DNA from: Teredinibacter franksiae
Lineage (GTDB): Bacteria > Pseudomonadota > Gammaproteobacteria > Pseudomonadales > Cellvibrionaceae
DNA: 64,000 nt
Reading direction: 5' to 3'
Assembly: GCF_014218805.1 (NCBI RefSeq)
Contig: NZ_JACJUV010000008.1
Coordinates: 1-64,000 of the forward strand
The notes under the pieces were generated by a model, which worked only from the letters and a program-made list of their open reading frames with translations, had not been told where the DNA came from and searched no databases. Every line of letters begins with the position of its first letter. Within the stretch, counting starts at the first letter, position 1. Positions 1 through 9,152 of this stretch are shown piece after piece. A program made the position numbers and the translations under genes.

Positions 1-174
1 ATAGCCGTGATCTTATTTATTATTTCAATGTAACCGATATGCATTTGTCGTGTAATAGTACCAATACTGCGTCCCAAGTTCACCCCTTTTCCCGCAGACG
101 CGTTAGTTCCCGCCAATAGTTAATGTGTGCTATACCCATATAAATGACAGTAAAATTGGGGAGCAATCCAGTTT

Positions 175-788
175 ATGGCCGCGATCCAGGGTCAACAATA
201 CTTCGTCTCAGCTGCAATAGTCGCCGCTGAACTGCACAAGGCGATGTTGGTGGCCAGAGAAATTTCGCTTACGGCCAGCAATGCCCGCGCGCTCGCGCTA
301 CGTGCAGGACACGGCGCAGCGGGCTTTAGAGCTATTACCGAGTTTATTGAAGAGTTAGCGAGAAAAACCGTAACCGCCTCAAAAGACATCAACGGCGAAG
401 CCGTAAAAATGAGCCGTACCGCCTCGGAAATCGCTCGAACCCGCGATGCCCTAGATCGATTTCACCAAGCCTTTGAAAAAGCAAAAGACTCCCCAATCTA
501 GCGTCCCTTAAACCGGCACTTGAGCATACTAAAGCACAATTTGAAACCCTAGAAGCCACATTTCACAAACAGATCAACCAGCTCATTGCACGACTTGAAG
601 AGCTTGGCCGTGAGCTGCGTACGGCAACGGTATTGGCGGCAATGTCTCGCGTGGAGGCTTCGGCGTCTGGCAGAGAATTTGAATCGTCTCTCAATGTAAT
701 CGCTGAAAATGTAGCTCGAGCAGCCAGTAAAATACAAAAACACGTTAAAAACTCACAGCAATTATTCAGTGAAATCACACTCATTTAA
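175..788 (+). pseudogene. Soluble chemoreceptor-like (MCP tip) coiled-coil protein, one frameshift
   Basis: Two open segments in different frames (175-501 and about 492-788) join into one protein of about 204 residues if one base is restored in the CCCC run at 491-494. The first half contains ALALRAGHGAAGF and then FIEELARKTVTASKDI, which resembles the signalling tip and following helix of methyl-accepting chemotaxis proteins. The second half contains a similar stretch (TVLAAMSRVEASASGREF, then VIAENVARAASKI), so the protein looks like two tip-like helices in tandem. There is no transmembrane segment, HAMP or sensor domain, so it should be cytoplasmic. It ends 15 bp before the ODP-like gene at 804, probably one operon. 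GGGGAG upstream of ATG 175 is a possible ribosome site. The family assignment is by pattern only. The frame break may be a sequencing error. Confidence 0.55.
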
Positions 789-803
789 GGGAATGGTCTG
801 CGC

Positions 804-1538
804 ATGCTGACACAGCAAATTTTCAGTAACGATAGCCATCAATGGTTTGTGTTTGGTCGAGACCCAGACAAACCTAGCTCTATTATCGATACCAACCAAT
901 ACATGGTACGTACACGCCATAACGCGCTACTAATGGATCCTGGTGGTATTGAGCTTTTTTCCGCTATGCTCGCCAACGTCGTAAAACAGGTGCCTATACA
1001 ACAAATTACTCACTTATTTGCATCCCATCAGGACCCCGACATTATATCGTCTCTTGGTCTTTGGGACAGAGCGCTGGATAATGCCACGCTGCATTCTCCC
1101 TGGCTCTGGGAAGGGTTTATTCGCCATTTTGGTATGGAAAAAATCACCTACAAAGCGATTCCCGACGAAGGTTCAACGCTACAGCTAGATGGGCTACAGC
1201 TGGAATTTGTACCTGCACACTACCTGCACTCTTCAGGCAATTTTCACGTTTATGACCCGCAGGCAAAAATATTAATGAGTGGCGATGTGGGGGCCGCACT
1301 TGAATCGCCGGAAGCACCACTTTTTATTGATGATTTTGAATCACACACAAAAAAAATGCAGCTTTTTCATCAGCGCTGGATGCCATCCAATAGAGCGAAA
1401 AATGAATGGATAGAGCGTGTAAGAAAACTTGAAATTAACACCATGTGTCCACAACACGGACGCATCTTTCAAGGTGACGATGTTCAGCGTTTTTTGGATT
1501 GGTTTGAAGCATTGGAGGTGGGTACAGCCGTAGTGTAA
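804..1538 (+). CDS. ODP-type di-iron metallo-beta-lactamase-fold protein (oxygen/iron sensor)
   Basis: This 244-residue protein has the flavodiiron-like metallo-beta-lactamase fold without a flavodoxin domain. Candidate metal ligands are H75, D77 and D79 in SHQDPDI, H139 in PAHYLHSSGNF, D161 in MSGDVG and H218 in CPQHGRIF. That set matches the oxygen-binding di-iron protein (ODP) family, whose Treponema member senses O2/Fe(II) for chemotaxis. AAGGG lies about 12 bp before ATG 804. It directly follows a chemoreceptor-like gene, which supports a sensory rather than a hydrolytic role here; that is inference. No signal peptide is visible, so it is cytoplasmic. A plain MBL hydrolase is the main alternative, but the HQDPD motif argues against it. 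Confidence 0.8.
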   Translation: MLTQQIFSNDSHQWFVFGRDPDKPSSIIDTNQYMVRTRHNALLMDPGGIELFSAMLANVVKQVPIQQITHLFASHQDPDIISSLGLWDRALDNATLHSPWLWEGFIRHFGMEKITYKAIPDEGSTLQLDGLQLEFVPAHYLHSSGNFHVYDPQAKILMSGDVGAALESPEAPLFIDDFESHTKKMQLFHQRWMPSNRAKNEWIERVRKLEINTMCPQHGRIFQGDDVQRFLDWFEALEVGTAVV

Positions 1539-1592
1539 GTGACTAGCCGATAACCAAGACAGGAGTCTAACCAGACCTGTAGCGGCTGGACG

Positions 1593-2027
1593 CTAGTCTT
1601 GGTCGCGTGAAATTTTTCCACGAGCACCTTTAACCGCCGACCGGCGCGTCTTGCCTTCTAAGCGCCTGCGTACAGAAGACTTCGTTGGCCGCGTCGGTAC
1701 CCGATTCTTAACCTTTACTGCAGCCTGCAACAGGATCTCCTGCAACCGCGAAATAGCATCCTGTTTGTTTGCTTCAAGCGTGCGGAAACGCTGGGCTTTA
1801 ATCACAATTTCTCCACGACTTAAAACGCGCTTATCTCCGCTCGCCCGAAGCTTTTGTTTGATGTACTCGGGCAAAGGCACTTTCTCAAAGTCAAAACGTA
1901 ACTGTACCGCAGACGAAACTTTGTTGACGTTTTGCCCGCCGGGCCCCTGAGCGCGTATCGCTGTTATCACCAACATACCTTCACTCAATGTGAAAGTGCT
2001 TGTAATACTTAACGGGAGATCAGTCAT
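1593..2027 (-). CDS. arfB: Alternative ribosome-rescue factor / peptidyl-tRNA hydrolase ArfB
   Basis: This 144-residue protein is a stand-alone release-factor catalytic domain. The catalytic GGQ is at residues 30-32 in GPGGQNVNKVSS. The C-terminal tail is rich in Arg and Lys (RRRLEGKTRRSAVKGARGK), as in ArfB, where it enters the empty mRNA channel of stalled ribosomes. The length fits the family (about 140), with no codon-recognition domains. Its start overlaps the end of cmoM by 8 bp, which suggests co-transcription. It converges with the ODP gene across a 54-bp gap. Confidence 0.93.
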   Translation of the reverse strand: MTDLPLSITSTFTLSEGMLVITAIRAQGPGGQNVNKVSSAVQLRFDFEKVPLPEYIKQKLRASGDKRVLSRGEIVIKAQRFRTLEANKQDAISRLQEILLQAAVKVKNRVPTRPTKSSVRRRLEGKTRRSAVKGARGKISRDQD

Positions 2028-2825
2028 AACGACACAAATAATGAATATACCGAGCCATTTGCCAAAAAGGCTCTCGCCTAGAGTAGTCTAGCTCTTTTTT
2101 GAGTAGCGCTTCCGGCTCGCGGTTTCGATCAACAGGGTTAAGAATGTAATCATGAAAAGAGCGAATGCCGCTTTTGCACAATACCGTAAAGCCTTCGTTT
2201 ACCAGTTGCTGCAGAACCACACTAGGCGTTTGGGGGTGTGCGGGCGTTAGGCTGCCCCGAAAAGCACTAAAATCTTCAATATCGAATTTATGGAAATTTG
2301 TTCGCAGAAGGTTTTTGAACGCCAAGCCGTTAATGTTATAGAACGTTAGTGACAGGTGCCCACCTTTAGTTACGCGTTGTTTGAGATACGGAATAAGCGT
2401 TTGAGGTTTTGCCATCCACTCCATAAGCGCATGGCAAAGCACCAAATCATATTTGCCGGGTAAATTCAGATTTGGGAGTGTGTTCGCTAAGTCTTGCATT
2501 GCACACTGCACTATAGCCACGCTTTTCCGTGCATTAGCGTTTTGCCCCTGCTCAAAATTTTCACGCGCAAATTTCAGCATTTCGGTCGATACGTCATTAA
2601 CAACAAGGCTGCAGCCGTAACTGTGTAGTCGGCTTGAAAAAGCGCTTCCCCAGCAGCCACATCGAGTACTGATCGGCCGTCGGAATTTTCAAAATACTGG
2701 GGGATGAATTCCTTAAAGTCCCGCTCAAGGACGCTCAATCGAATCTTGCCCTTCAACGAACCGTATACATTCCTCCGGAATCTAGCGGCTAATCCATCGA
2801 AATTACGATCACATTCAGAGGACAT
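2020..2825 (-). pseudogene. cmoM: CmoM tRNA 5-carboxymethoxyuridine methyltransferase, one frameshift
   Basis: CmoM methylates the cmo5U34 wobble base of tRNA to the methyl ester, using SAM. The N-terminal part (DRNFDGLAARFRRNVYGSLKG, then VLDVAAGEALF) runs out of frame near 2640. The rest continues from MLKFARENFEQ through CHALMEW and FYNINGLAFKN to RYIHYLCRYD, all close to E. coli CmoM. Restoring one T to the T5 run (A5 at 2637-2641 on the plus strand) gives a continuous protein of about 268 residues with the missing SAM-site link (SSRLHSYGCSLVVNDVSTE). Homopolymer position and intact sequence on both sides favour a sequence error over decay. CmoA and CmoB, which make its substrate, are encoded at 9.1-10.9 kb. 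Confidence 0.85.
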
Positions 2826-2963
2826 AAGAAAACGGAGGCGTGCCTTTCGTAAGCAGCACTTTAAAAAGTGCCTAATTCAATAATAACAGGTGGGCTCAGT
2901 ACGTTAGCGGGATACATGGGCAAAACTTCAGCACATTAACTGCACAGCCATTAACGTAGGTCG

Positions 2964-3431
2964 TTAGGCCGAACCCGCTTTCTTTTTCAATTTCACCGCC
3001 GCCCTGCGCACTTCTTCGCGGCTATTGGCAATTTTTTGAGCAACATTATCCCAATCTAGAGCGCCATTACTAACCTGTAATTGCACTGTGGGTGTTGTAA
3101 CAGCCGGCTCCTGCGCAAACTTTTTCTCGATATGCTTTTCTCTGTTTACAAGCAGCTTGTCTTTAATGACTGTCCAGGGGTCTAAACCGAGCTTGTGACA
3201 AAGCACTGTTAGATAAATATAGACATCAGCAACATCTTCTGCGATTTCGCCCATATCGTCTAACTCGCCGATCATTTGGGAATCGAGTTCAGACATCCAC
3301 TGAAAATGATTGAGCAGCTTGGCTGACTCTAATGTAACCGTGGTTGCCAAGCTTTTAGGAGAAAAGCTGTAGTCTTTACCGGTAGCTTCTGCCACGCGGC
3401 CAAACTCATTCAGGATGAGCTCCTTTTTCAT
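2964..3431 (-). CDS. MazG-like nucleotide pyrophosphohydrolase
   Basis: This 155-residue protein belongs to the all-alpha NTP pyrophosphohydrolase group. The core has ESAKLLNHFQW followed by EIAEDVADVYIYLTVLCHKLGLD and NREKH. The acidic residues (ESAKLLNHF and the EDVAD pair) are the expected Mg2+ ligands. Such enzymes hydrolyse (d)NTPs, often non-canonical ones, to monophosphates. The last 45 residues (after about residue 107) are a Lys/Ala-rich extension beyond the core. GGAG sits 8 bp before ATG 3431. The gene is divergent from the M16C protease gene. The exact substrate cannot be told from sequence. Confidence 0.8.
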   Translation of the reverse strand: MKKELILNEFGRVAEATGKDYSFSPKSLATTVTLESAKLLNHFQWMSELDSQMIGELDDMGEIAEDVADVYIYLTVLCHKLGLDPWTVIKDKLLVNREKHIEKKFAQEPAVTTPTVQLQVSNGALDWDNVAQKIANSREEVRRAAVKLKKKAGSA

Positions 3432-3649
3432 TCAAATCTCCACTCCGCAAGGAGCTAATGATCAAAGTATATCCAGTTGTATTTCCGCAGATAACGAACT
3501 TGTTGCTATTTTGCACACCTCTGGGGATGAACACATCAGCTAAAGCGTGTGCTCGAGCTTGAATTCTACCAGCCTTATGATTACATTCGTTAGAATCATT
3601 TTCATTCCGCAAGCGCATTCTACCGCGTTTGTCGCCACCAGAGGTATTC

Positions 3650-6577
3650 ATGTCGCCCAAATCACCCAAACACCACTCGGCTTTCACACTTATACGGCAA
3701 CAAACCGTAGATTCATTAAACCTGGAAGTCTCAGAGTACGAACATATCGGTACTGGCGCTCAGCACATACACCTAAGCTCAGATTCGGAAGAAAATGTAT
3801 TCCTCGTTGCTTTACGTACAGTGCCTAAAGATTCGTCTGGTGTAGCGCATATTTTGGAACACACCGCCCTGTGCGGCAGTCAAAAGTACCCCGTACGTGA
3901 CCCGTTTTTCATGATGACTCGTCGTTCGCTGAATACCTTTATGAACGCGTTTACCAGCTCCGACTGGACAGCCTACCCCTTCGCAAGCCTCAATCGAAAA
4001 GACTTCAATAACCTCATGGACGTATACCTGGACGCCGTCTTCTTCTCCAGGCTCGACCAGCTTGACTTCGCGCAAGAGGGCCATCGATTAGAGTTTGAGG
4101 AACCGGAAAACCCAGACTCTCCACTTGTTTACAAAGGTGTTGTATACAACGAAATGAAAGGCGCCATGAGCTCCGTTACTTCGCAGCTTTGGCAAACTCT
4201 CACCAAGCACTTGTTCCCCACCAGCACCTACCACTTCAACAGTGGCGGCGAACCCGAATCAATTCCAGATTTAACTTATGAACAGTTACTAGGCTTTTAC
4301 AAAACACATTATCATCCCAGCAATGCTATCTTCATGACTTGCGGTAATATCTCTGCACAGGAACATCAAGAAACATTTGAACAAAATGTATTGAAACACT
4401 TTGACAAGCTCGACTACGCGGTGGCGGTAGATGACGAGAAGCGCTATTACTCACCCATAAAGGTTGAGGAGGCCTATCCGTACAACGAAGACGATCCAGA
4501 GCATCGTCACCATTTGGTTTTGGCGTGGCTGCTAGGCAAAAGCACCAACCTTACAGATACCCTTAAAGCTCAGCTACTTTCCAGTGTTTTACTCGACAAC
4601 AGTGCGACGCCATTAATGCACGCGCTCGAATCTACCGAGCTTGGTAATGGACCCTCCCCCCTTTGCGGGCTGGATGATTCCCAGCGGGAATTATCGTTTC
4701 TTTGTGGCCTTGAGGGTTGCGAATCAAACTCCGCGCATGAAGTTGAGTCGCTTATTCTAGAAACCTTGCAGGATGTTGCTGAAAAAGGTATTCCTATTGA
4801 GGATATTGAATCCGCCCTTCACCAACTTGAATTACATCAGCGAGAAATTGGCGGCGACAGCTATCCATACGGGCTTCAACTTATTTTAACGGCATTAAAC
4901 ACCGCCACCCATCGCGGTAATCCCGTGCAACTCTTAAATATCGATGCGTCCCTCAAACAGCTTCATGAAGATATTAAAAAGCCAGACTTTATCCAAACAC
5001 TCATTAAGGATTTATTATTAGACAACCCCCACCGCGTACGTTTAACTCTGCGTCCCGACGCAAATATCAATGAACTCAAGGAAAAAGCTGAGAAAACTCG
5101 TTTAGCGGCAATTAAAGCTACGTTATCTGCAGAGCAAAAAAACCACATTATCGAACAATCTAAAGCGCTTAAAGATCGTCAGGACAAACAAGACGACCCT
5201 GAAATTCTACCCAAAGTAACGTTGGATGATGTTCCAAAGTCGGAGTTTGAACAAAAACCGGACACCCTTTTTAAAGAAACGAAAAAAATTACGCGCTACG
5301 ACGCTGGCACTAATGGCATTGTCTACCAGCAGTTTATTTTTGACATGCCTAGTATTTCTTCAAGCGAACTGCCTGTACTTCCGCTGCTAACCAGCTGTTT
5401 AACCGAGTTAGGTGCAGGCGAAAAGTCCTACCTCGACATGCAGCGATGGCAAGCAAGCGTGAGCGGCGGAATAAACTCATTTAGTTCTTTGCGGGGCGGC
5501 ATCACCGACTACAACAAAGTGAACGGCTTCGTCACATTTTCGGGTAAAGCATTGAACCGAAACCAGTCCGCGCTTTGTGACCTGATGCAGAGCACAATTC
5601 AAGAAGCACGCTTTGATGAAACCACGCGAATAAAAGAGCTTATTGCTCAAATTCGCGCACATCGTGAGCAAGGAATTACCGGTAATGGCCACGCACTTGC
5701 GATGCTAGCAGCCACCGCAGGCATTTCACCTAACGCGCGCTTAAGTCACGAACTAAGTGGTTTAGTCGGCATTCAGAATATTAAAAAACTGGATACCGCT
5801 GTTCGTGATTCCGACGATGCCCTAAAAAATCTGTCGGAAGTTCTGCGCTCTCTACATCAGAAGATAATCACCAACCCGGCTCAGGGGTTATTGGTGGCAG
5901 AGCAGGCTTACCTTGAAACCTTTACCAACAATGTCAGCCATATGTTTCCAAATGGCGAACAGAGTCAGGCATCACGATTTGAATTAGAGGCTAAGCCCTA
6001 CGACGTGCAAGAGCTTTGGCTTACAAATTCACAGGTAAACTTTTGTGCGCAAGCCTATACCACTGTGCCCCCAGCCCATGAGGATGCAGCGGCATTAATT
6101 GTTCTTGGAGGGTTTTTACGAAACGGTATTTTACACAAAACCGTTCGTGAGCAAGGTGGTGCATACGGCGGTGGTGCGTCGCAAGACGGCAACAACGGCG
6201 CGTTCCGCTTTTACTCGTACCGTGACCCACGCATTGAAGATACCCTAAAGGACTTTAATTTGGCGATAGACTGGCTACTAAACACCGAGCACCCCTACCA
6301 ACACTTGGAAGAAGCTATACTCGGCGCAATCAGCTCTATTGATAAATCTGAATCGCCCGCAGGTAGAGCCAAACGAATTTTTCATGCCGAACTACACGGC
6401 AGAACGCTTGAGTATCGCCAGCAAATGCGCGAAAAAATTCTCGGCACATCCTTAGCGGACCTTAAGCGTGTCGGTGAAAAATACCTAGCAAACCAAAAAC
6501 CTAACACCGTAATCATTACCGATTTCTCTAATCGTGAAAAAGCGCAGGCTCTAGGCTTGGACGTGCGTGAGATATAA
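3650..6577 (+). CDS. M16C metalloprotease (PreP/presequence-protease family)
   Basis: This is a zinc protease of about 975 residues with the inverted HXXEH motif (HILEH at about residues 67-71) and the downstream glutamate in VVYNEMKGAMSS. Its length and PreP/falcilysin-type core (HTALCGSQKYPVRDPFF, NAFTSSDWTAYPF) match M16C peptidases, which close a two-halved chamber around peptides. No signal peptide is visible, so a cytoplasmic peptide-degrading role is likely. I chose ATG 3650 because AGAGGT precedes it; an in-frame TTG at 3629 would add seven residues. The gene stands alone and ends before a 13-bp stem-loop at 6629. Confidence 0.92.
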   Translation: MSPKSPKHHSAFTLIRQQTVDSLNLEVSEYEHIGTGAQHIHLSSDSEENVFLVALRTVPKDSSGVAHILEHTALCGSQKYPVRDPFFMMTRRSLNTFMNAFTSSDWTAYPFASLNRKDFNNLMDVYLDAVFFSRLDQLDFAQEGHRLEFEEPENPDSPLVYKGVVYNEMKGAMSSVTSQLWQTLTKHLFPTSTYHFNSGGEPESIPDLTYEQLLGFYKTHYHPSNAIFMTCGNISAQEHQETFEQNVLKHFDKLDYAVAVDDEKRYYSPIKVEEAYPYNEDDPEHRHHLVLAWLLGKSTNLTDTLKAQLLSSVLLDNSATPLMHALESTELGNGPSPLCGLDDSQRELSFLCGLEGCESNSAHEVESLILETLQDVAEKGIPIEDIESALHQLELHQREIGGDSYPYGLQLILTALNTATHRGNPVQLLNIDASLKQLHEDIKKPDFIQTLIKDLLLDNPHRVRLTLRPDANINELKEKAEKTRLAAIKATLSAEQKNHIIEQSKALKDRQDKQDDPEILPKVTLDDVPKSEFEQKPDTLFKETKKITRYDAGTNGIVYQQFIFDMPSISSSELPVLPLLTSCLTELGAGEKSYLDMQRWQASVSGGINSFSSLRGGITDYNKVNGFVTFSGKALNRNQSALCDLMQSTIQEARFDETTRIKELIAQIRAHREQGITGNGHALAMLAATAGISPNARLSHELSGLVGIQNIKKLDTAVRDSDDALKNLSEVLRSLHQKIITNPAQGLLVAEQAYLETFTNNVSHMFPNGEQSQASRFELEAKPYDVQELWLTNSQVNFCAQAYTTVPPAHEDAAALIVLGGFLRNGILHKTVREQGGAYGGGASQDGNNGAFRFYSYRDPRIEDTLKDFNLAIDWLLNTEHPYQHLEEAILGAISSIDKSESPAGRAKRIFHAELHGRTLEYRQQMREKILGTSLADLKRVGEKYLANQKPNTVIITDFSNREKAQALGLDVREI

Positions 6578-6628
6578 CTCAGCTAAATAAGCATGTTCCT
6601 ACGTAAATCAGAATAACCATTGGAAAAA

Positions 6629-6662
6629 CCGGATTTTAGCGCGATGAACCGTTAAAATCCGG
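6629..6662. terminator. Stem-loop between convergent genes, possible terminator
   Basis: CCGGATTTTAGCG (6629-6641) pairs with CGTTAAAATCCGG (6650-6662) over 13 bp with one G-T wobble, leaving an 8-nt loop. It lies between the convergent M16C protease and histidine kinase genes. Neither flank has a long T-run, so it is not a textbook intrinsic terminator. Confidence 0.5.
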
Positions 6663-6700
6663 GTCACCTTTATCACCAAAATTCGGAAAGTGCGGCCTAT

Positions 6701-7393
6701 CTAAGGCAAATACATTTTAAAAATTCCGCCCCCTAAATCACCACCATTAGCTAATTCGATATAGCCGTTCCGGTTGTTCTGCTTATGGAAACTCGCTATT
6801 TTATCGGAAAAATACAGACCCAAGTGCGTACCACCTTTACTTACCTCTACATCTTCGATTTGCGTAATTGGCCGGTTAATCATCGCGTCTGGGTAGCCCT
6901 TGCCATCATCAGCGATAGTAATACATAACAATTCATTTTCAACTTTTGCTGACATATATATAGTGGAATTCGTGTACCGAATGCAATTCACCAAAATATT
7001 GTGCACCACACTACCGATCAAATCCTGATCAACATACCAGTTAAGATCACCATCGCACTCGAGTGTCATCCCCACACCTTTTGTTTCCATTAACACATTG
7101 TTGCGTGCTATCTGATCTTCAAAAATGTCGAGGATATAGTATTCATCAATAAGTACGGGCAAAAAATCATTCTGCATCCGATAAATCGTTAGCAGCTGTA
7201 CTAATTCACTATTTATCCTAGAAGCCTCATAGTGTAACGTGGAGAATCGACGTGCTTGGATTTCGTTGGTTGGCGGGCTATCCTCAATAACTGATTCCAG
7301 AGACGCCAGCAGCATGCCGATTGAATTTTTCATATCGTGCACGCTTGAAGCAAGCACAAGGGAAAAATCTATGCCGTTCTCGTTGTCTTTCAT
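6701..7393 (-). CDS. Soluble histidine kinase lacking a sensor domain
   Basis: The 230-residue protein has only a dimerisation/H-box segment and a HATPase domain. The H-box is SSVHDMKNSIG with H19 as likely phosphoacceptor. The N-box is VVHNILVNCIRYT (about residues 129-141), and the G1 box is IADDGKGYP. No transmembrane, PAS or HAMP region precedes the H-box, which starts within the first 20 residues. GGAG lies 6 bp before ATG 7393. The gene starts 14 bp after the receiver-TPR gene, so the two are probably an operon and a cognate pair. Sensing may come from a partner protein. Confidence 0.85.
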   Translation of the reverse strand: MKDNENGIDFSLVLASSVHDMKNSIGMLLASLESVIEDSPPTNEIQARRFSTLHYEASRINSELVQLLTIYRMQNDFLPVLIDEYYILDIFEDQIARNNVLMETKGVGMTLECDGDLNWYVDQDLIGSVVHNILVNCIRYTNSTIYMSAKVENELLCITIADDGKGYPDAMINRPITQIEDVEVSKGGTHLGLYFSDKIASFHKQNNRNGYIELANGGDLGGGIFKMYLP

Positions 7394-7407
7394 TTTTTAC
7401 TCCAGAA

Positions 7408-9024
7408 TCATATAGAATTCGCCATATTGCGCAAACGGCGATATCGATCATACTGTGGGTGCTCGTCATCTATCAGTGATTCAACTAAGTTTAAGCAATC
7501 ACGACAGTCACGCTTAACGCTGTCGTCACCTATATCCGCCTTCATTTTTCCAATAAGCGATTGCACCATATTCAACTGAATACCCACGTGTTTTGGAAAG
7601 AGTTTTCTAGCCTTTTCGAAACAACTTAGAGCCTCATCAAAACGCGCATCGTTATAAAGTTCGATGCCCTCTCGGTTAATAGTCGCCACAAACTCACGAC
7701 TGGAATCACTAGCCGGCTCATCAAGAAACACGTCGAGTTTCTCTAAAGCTTCCTGATCATCTGCGTAGACCGTTTGTAATTCCTCCAGTAGCTCAGTCAC
7801 TTTTTTCTTGTCACCCAAAGACTGTAATGCCAGGACGCGATCCACGTCGAGATCGATGTTTGACTCAACATTTTCTAGTATCTGTTCTGCAGCGGCAAAA
7901 AAGCTTTGCGCCAAATCCTCGCGCCGTTCCAATGCATGAATACGACCTGCAAGCAAACTACATTGGGCCAATTGAACATCGTTTAGGTCGTATTGTTCTT
8001 TGGCTTTATCGAGTATGGCTAACGCCTCATTACCAATATTTGTATCGACATCCATTTCCCGTTCCACCGCAAGCGACGAAATACGCGCAAAACCAAAATG
8101 ATCTTCAGCCCTACCATGGCAGGAATACTGCCCCAGTTTTACTGACCGACGCTGAGCGCTTAAGGCGGTAATGAGATCGTTGTTTTCAGTTGCCACCTCA
8201 GCCAGGTATTTTTGACGGAGAATTGACATGGGGGAAATGTCGACTGCGCGCTGCACCGTAAATTGCACGTTGAACTTCTCACCCTTTTTGTCCCAGTTCG
8301 TCGCCATAGCATCGTAAGCCGGCAGATATAGCGGATTGTCGGCAACTATCTTTTCCAACCAGTCACCGGCCAACTCTAGGTCACCCCTTGCCTGCTTCAC
8401 TACGGCAAGGCCAAGTCGCGCCCAATCCACTTGCCGCACCTCCAAGGCGCGAGTATACAAACGCTCCGCTTTATCGAGATCGCCCATGCGTATAAACACA
8501 GTACCCAAAAGTTTTTGCGCGAAGTTGGAGTAGCGGTCTTCTGCCATAGATAAATCAATAAGAATATCTGAAGCCGTAAGGTAGTCTTGCTTTTCTATAG
8601 CCGCGTAAGCGGTGGAAAAAATACCTCTTTGCTTCAGCAGACGATTGATGCGCTGTTCTAGCATTTTCGCCGTGATGGGCTTCATCAAATAGTCATCTGG
8701 CTCACAGTCATAGGAGCACATGACAATAGTACGGCTCGATTCAGCTGAAACGATGATAAATATGGTGTCACGTGAAATCGCATGCTTATGACGGAGCTCT
8801 TCAAGCACATGCTGGCCCGTACGACCTGCGCCTAAATTGTAATCGCAGAGAATTACATCAAACTTCTTGTTTTGGCATTGCAAAAACACCTCTTGAGCGG
8901 TAGCCGCCATTACAACATTGGTCGCACCCAAACTGGATAACATCGAATTAACCGTGTTGCGGAAGCTACCAAAATCATCGGCAATCAAAAACATTAGTTT
9001 GGAGTAGTTTATCTTTCCACTCAT
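7408..9024 (-). CDS. Response regulator: receiver domain plus TPR repeats
   Basis: This 538-residue protein starts with a receiver domain with all key residues: D16/D17, phosphoacceptor D61 in ILCDYNLG, S93 and K115 in LMKPI. The remaining about 400 residues are tetratricopeptide-like helices (for example GDLDKAERLYTRALEVR and ARFDEALSCFEKARKLFPKH). There is no DNA-binding or enzymatic output domain, so the output is presumably protein-protein contact. It is followed on the same strand by a short histidine kinase. A paralogue with the same architecture and the DYNLG motif lies at 34553-36208. Divergent from cmoA over a 128-bp gap. Confidence 0.88.
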   Translation of the reverse strand: MSGKINYSKLMFLIADDFGSFRNTVNSMLSSLGATNVVMAATAQEVFLQCQNKKFDVILCDYNLGAGRTGQHVLEELRHKHAISRDTIFIIVSAESSRTIVMCSYDCEPDDYLMKPITAKMLEQRINRLLKQRGIFSTAYAAIEKQDYLTASDILIDLSMAEDRYSNFAQKLLGTVFIRMGDLDKAERLYTRALEVRQVDWARLGLAVVKQARGDLELAGDWLEKIVADNPLYLPAYDAMATNWDKKGEKFNVQFTVQRAVDISPMSILRQKYLAEVATENNDLITALSAQRRSVKLGQYSCHGRAEDHFGFARISSLAVEREMDVDTNIGNEALAILDKAKEQYDLNDVQLAQCSLLAGRIHALERREDLAQSFFAAAEQILENVESNIDLDVDRVLALQSLGDKKKVTELLEELQTVYADDQEALEKLDVFLDEPASDSSREFVATINREGIELYNDARFDEALSCFEKARKLFPKHVGIQLNMVQSLIGKMKADIGDDSVKRDCRDCLNLVESLIDDEHPQYDRYRRLRNMANSI

Positions 9025-9152
9025 TTCTCGCTACTGAATCTCCCAAAAGCCTTATAAGCGTGCTGTCTATAGAGTGTAGTTGATGGAAGCAAAATTGAGG
9101 GGAAGCCCACTAACCGCTAGAATGGCGACCCGCTTCCCCTTGGGCTCGTACT

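Noticed and set aside
1..174. Upstream leader of the first gene
   Set aside because: AT-rich, probably promoter, but I could not place -35/-10 boxes with any confidence.
1541..1602. Nested inverted repeats (GACTAGC/GCTAGTC, ACCAAGAC/GTCTTGGT) between the ODP gene and arfB
   Set aside because: Suggestive of a hairpin but long loops, no U-run, and overlap with the arfB end; not called a terminator.
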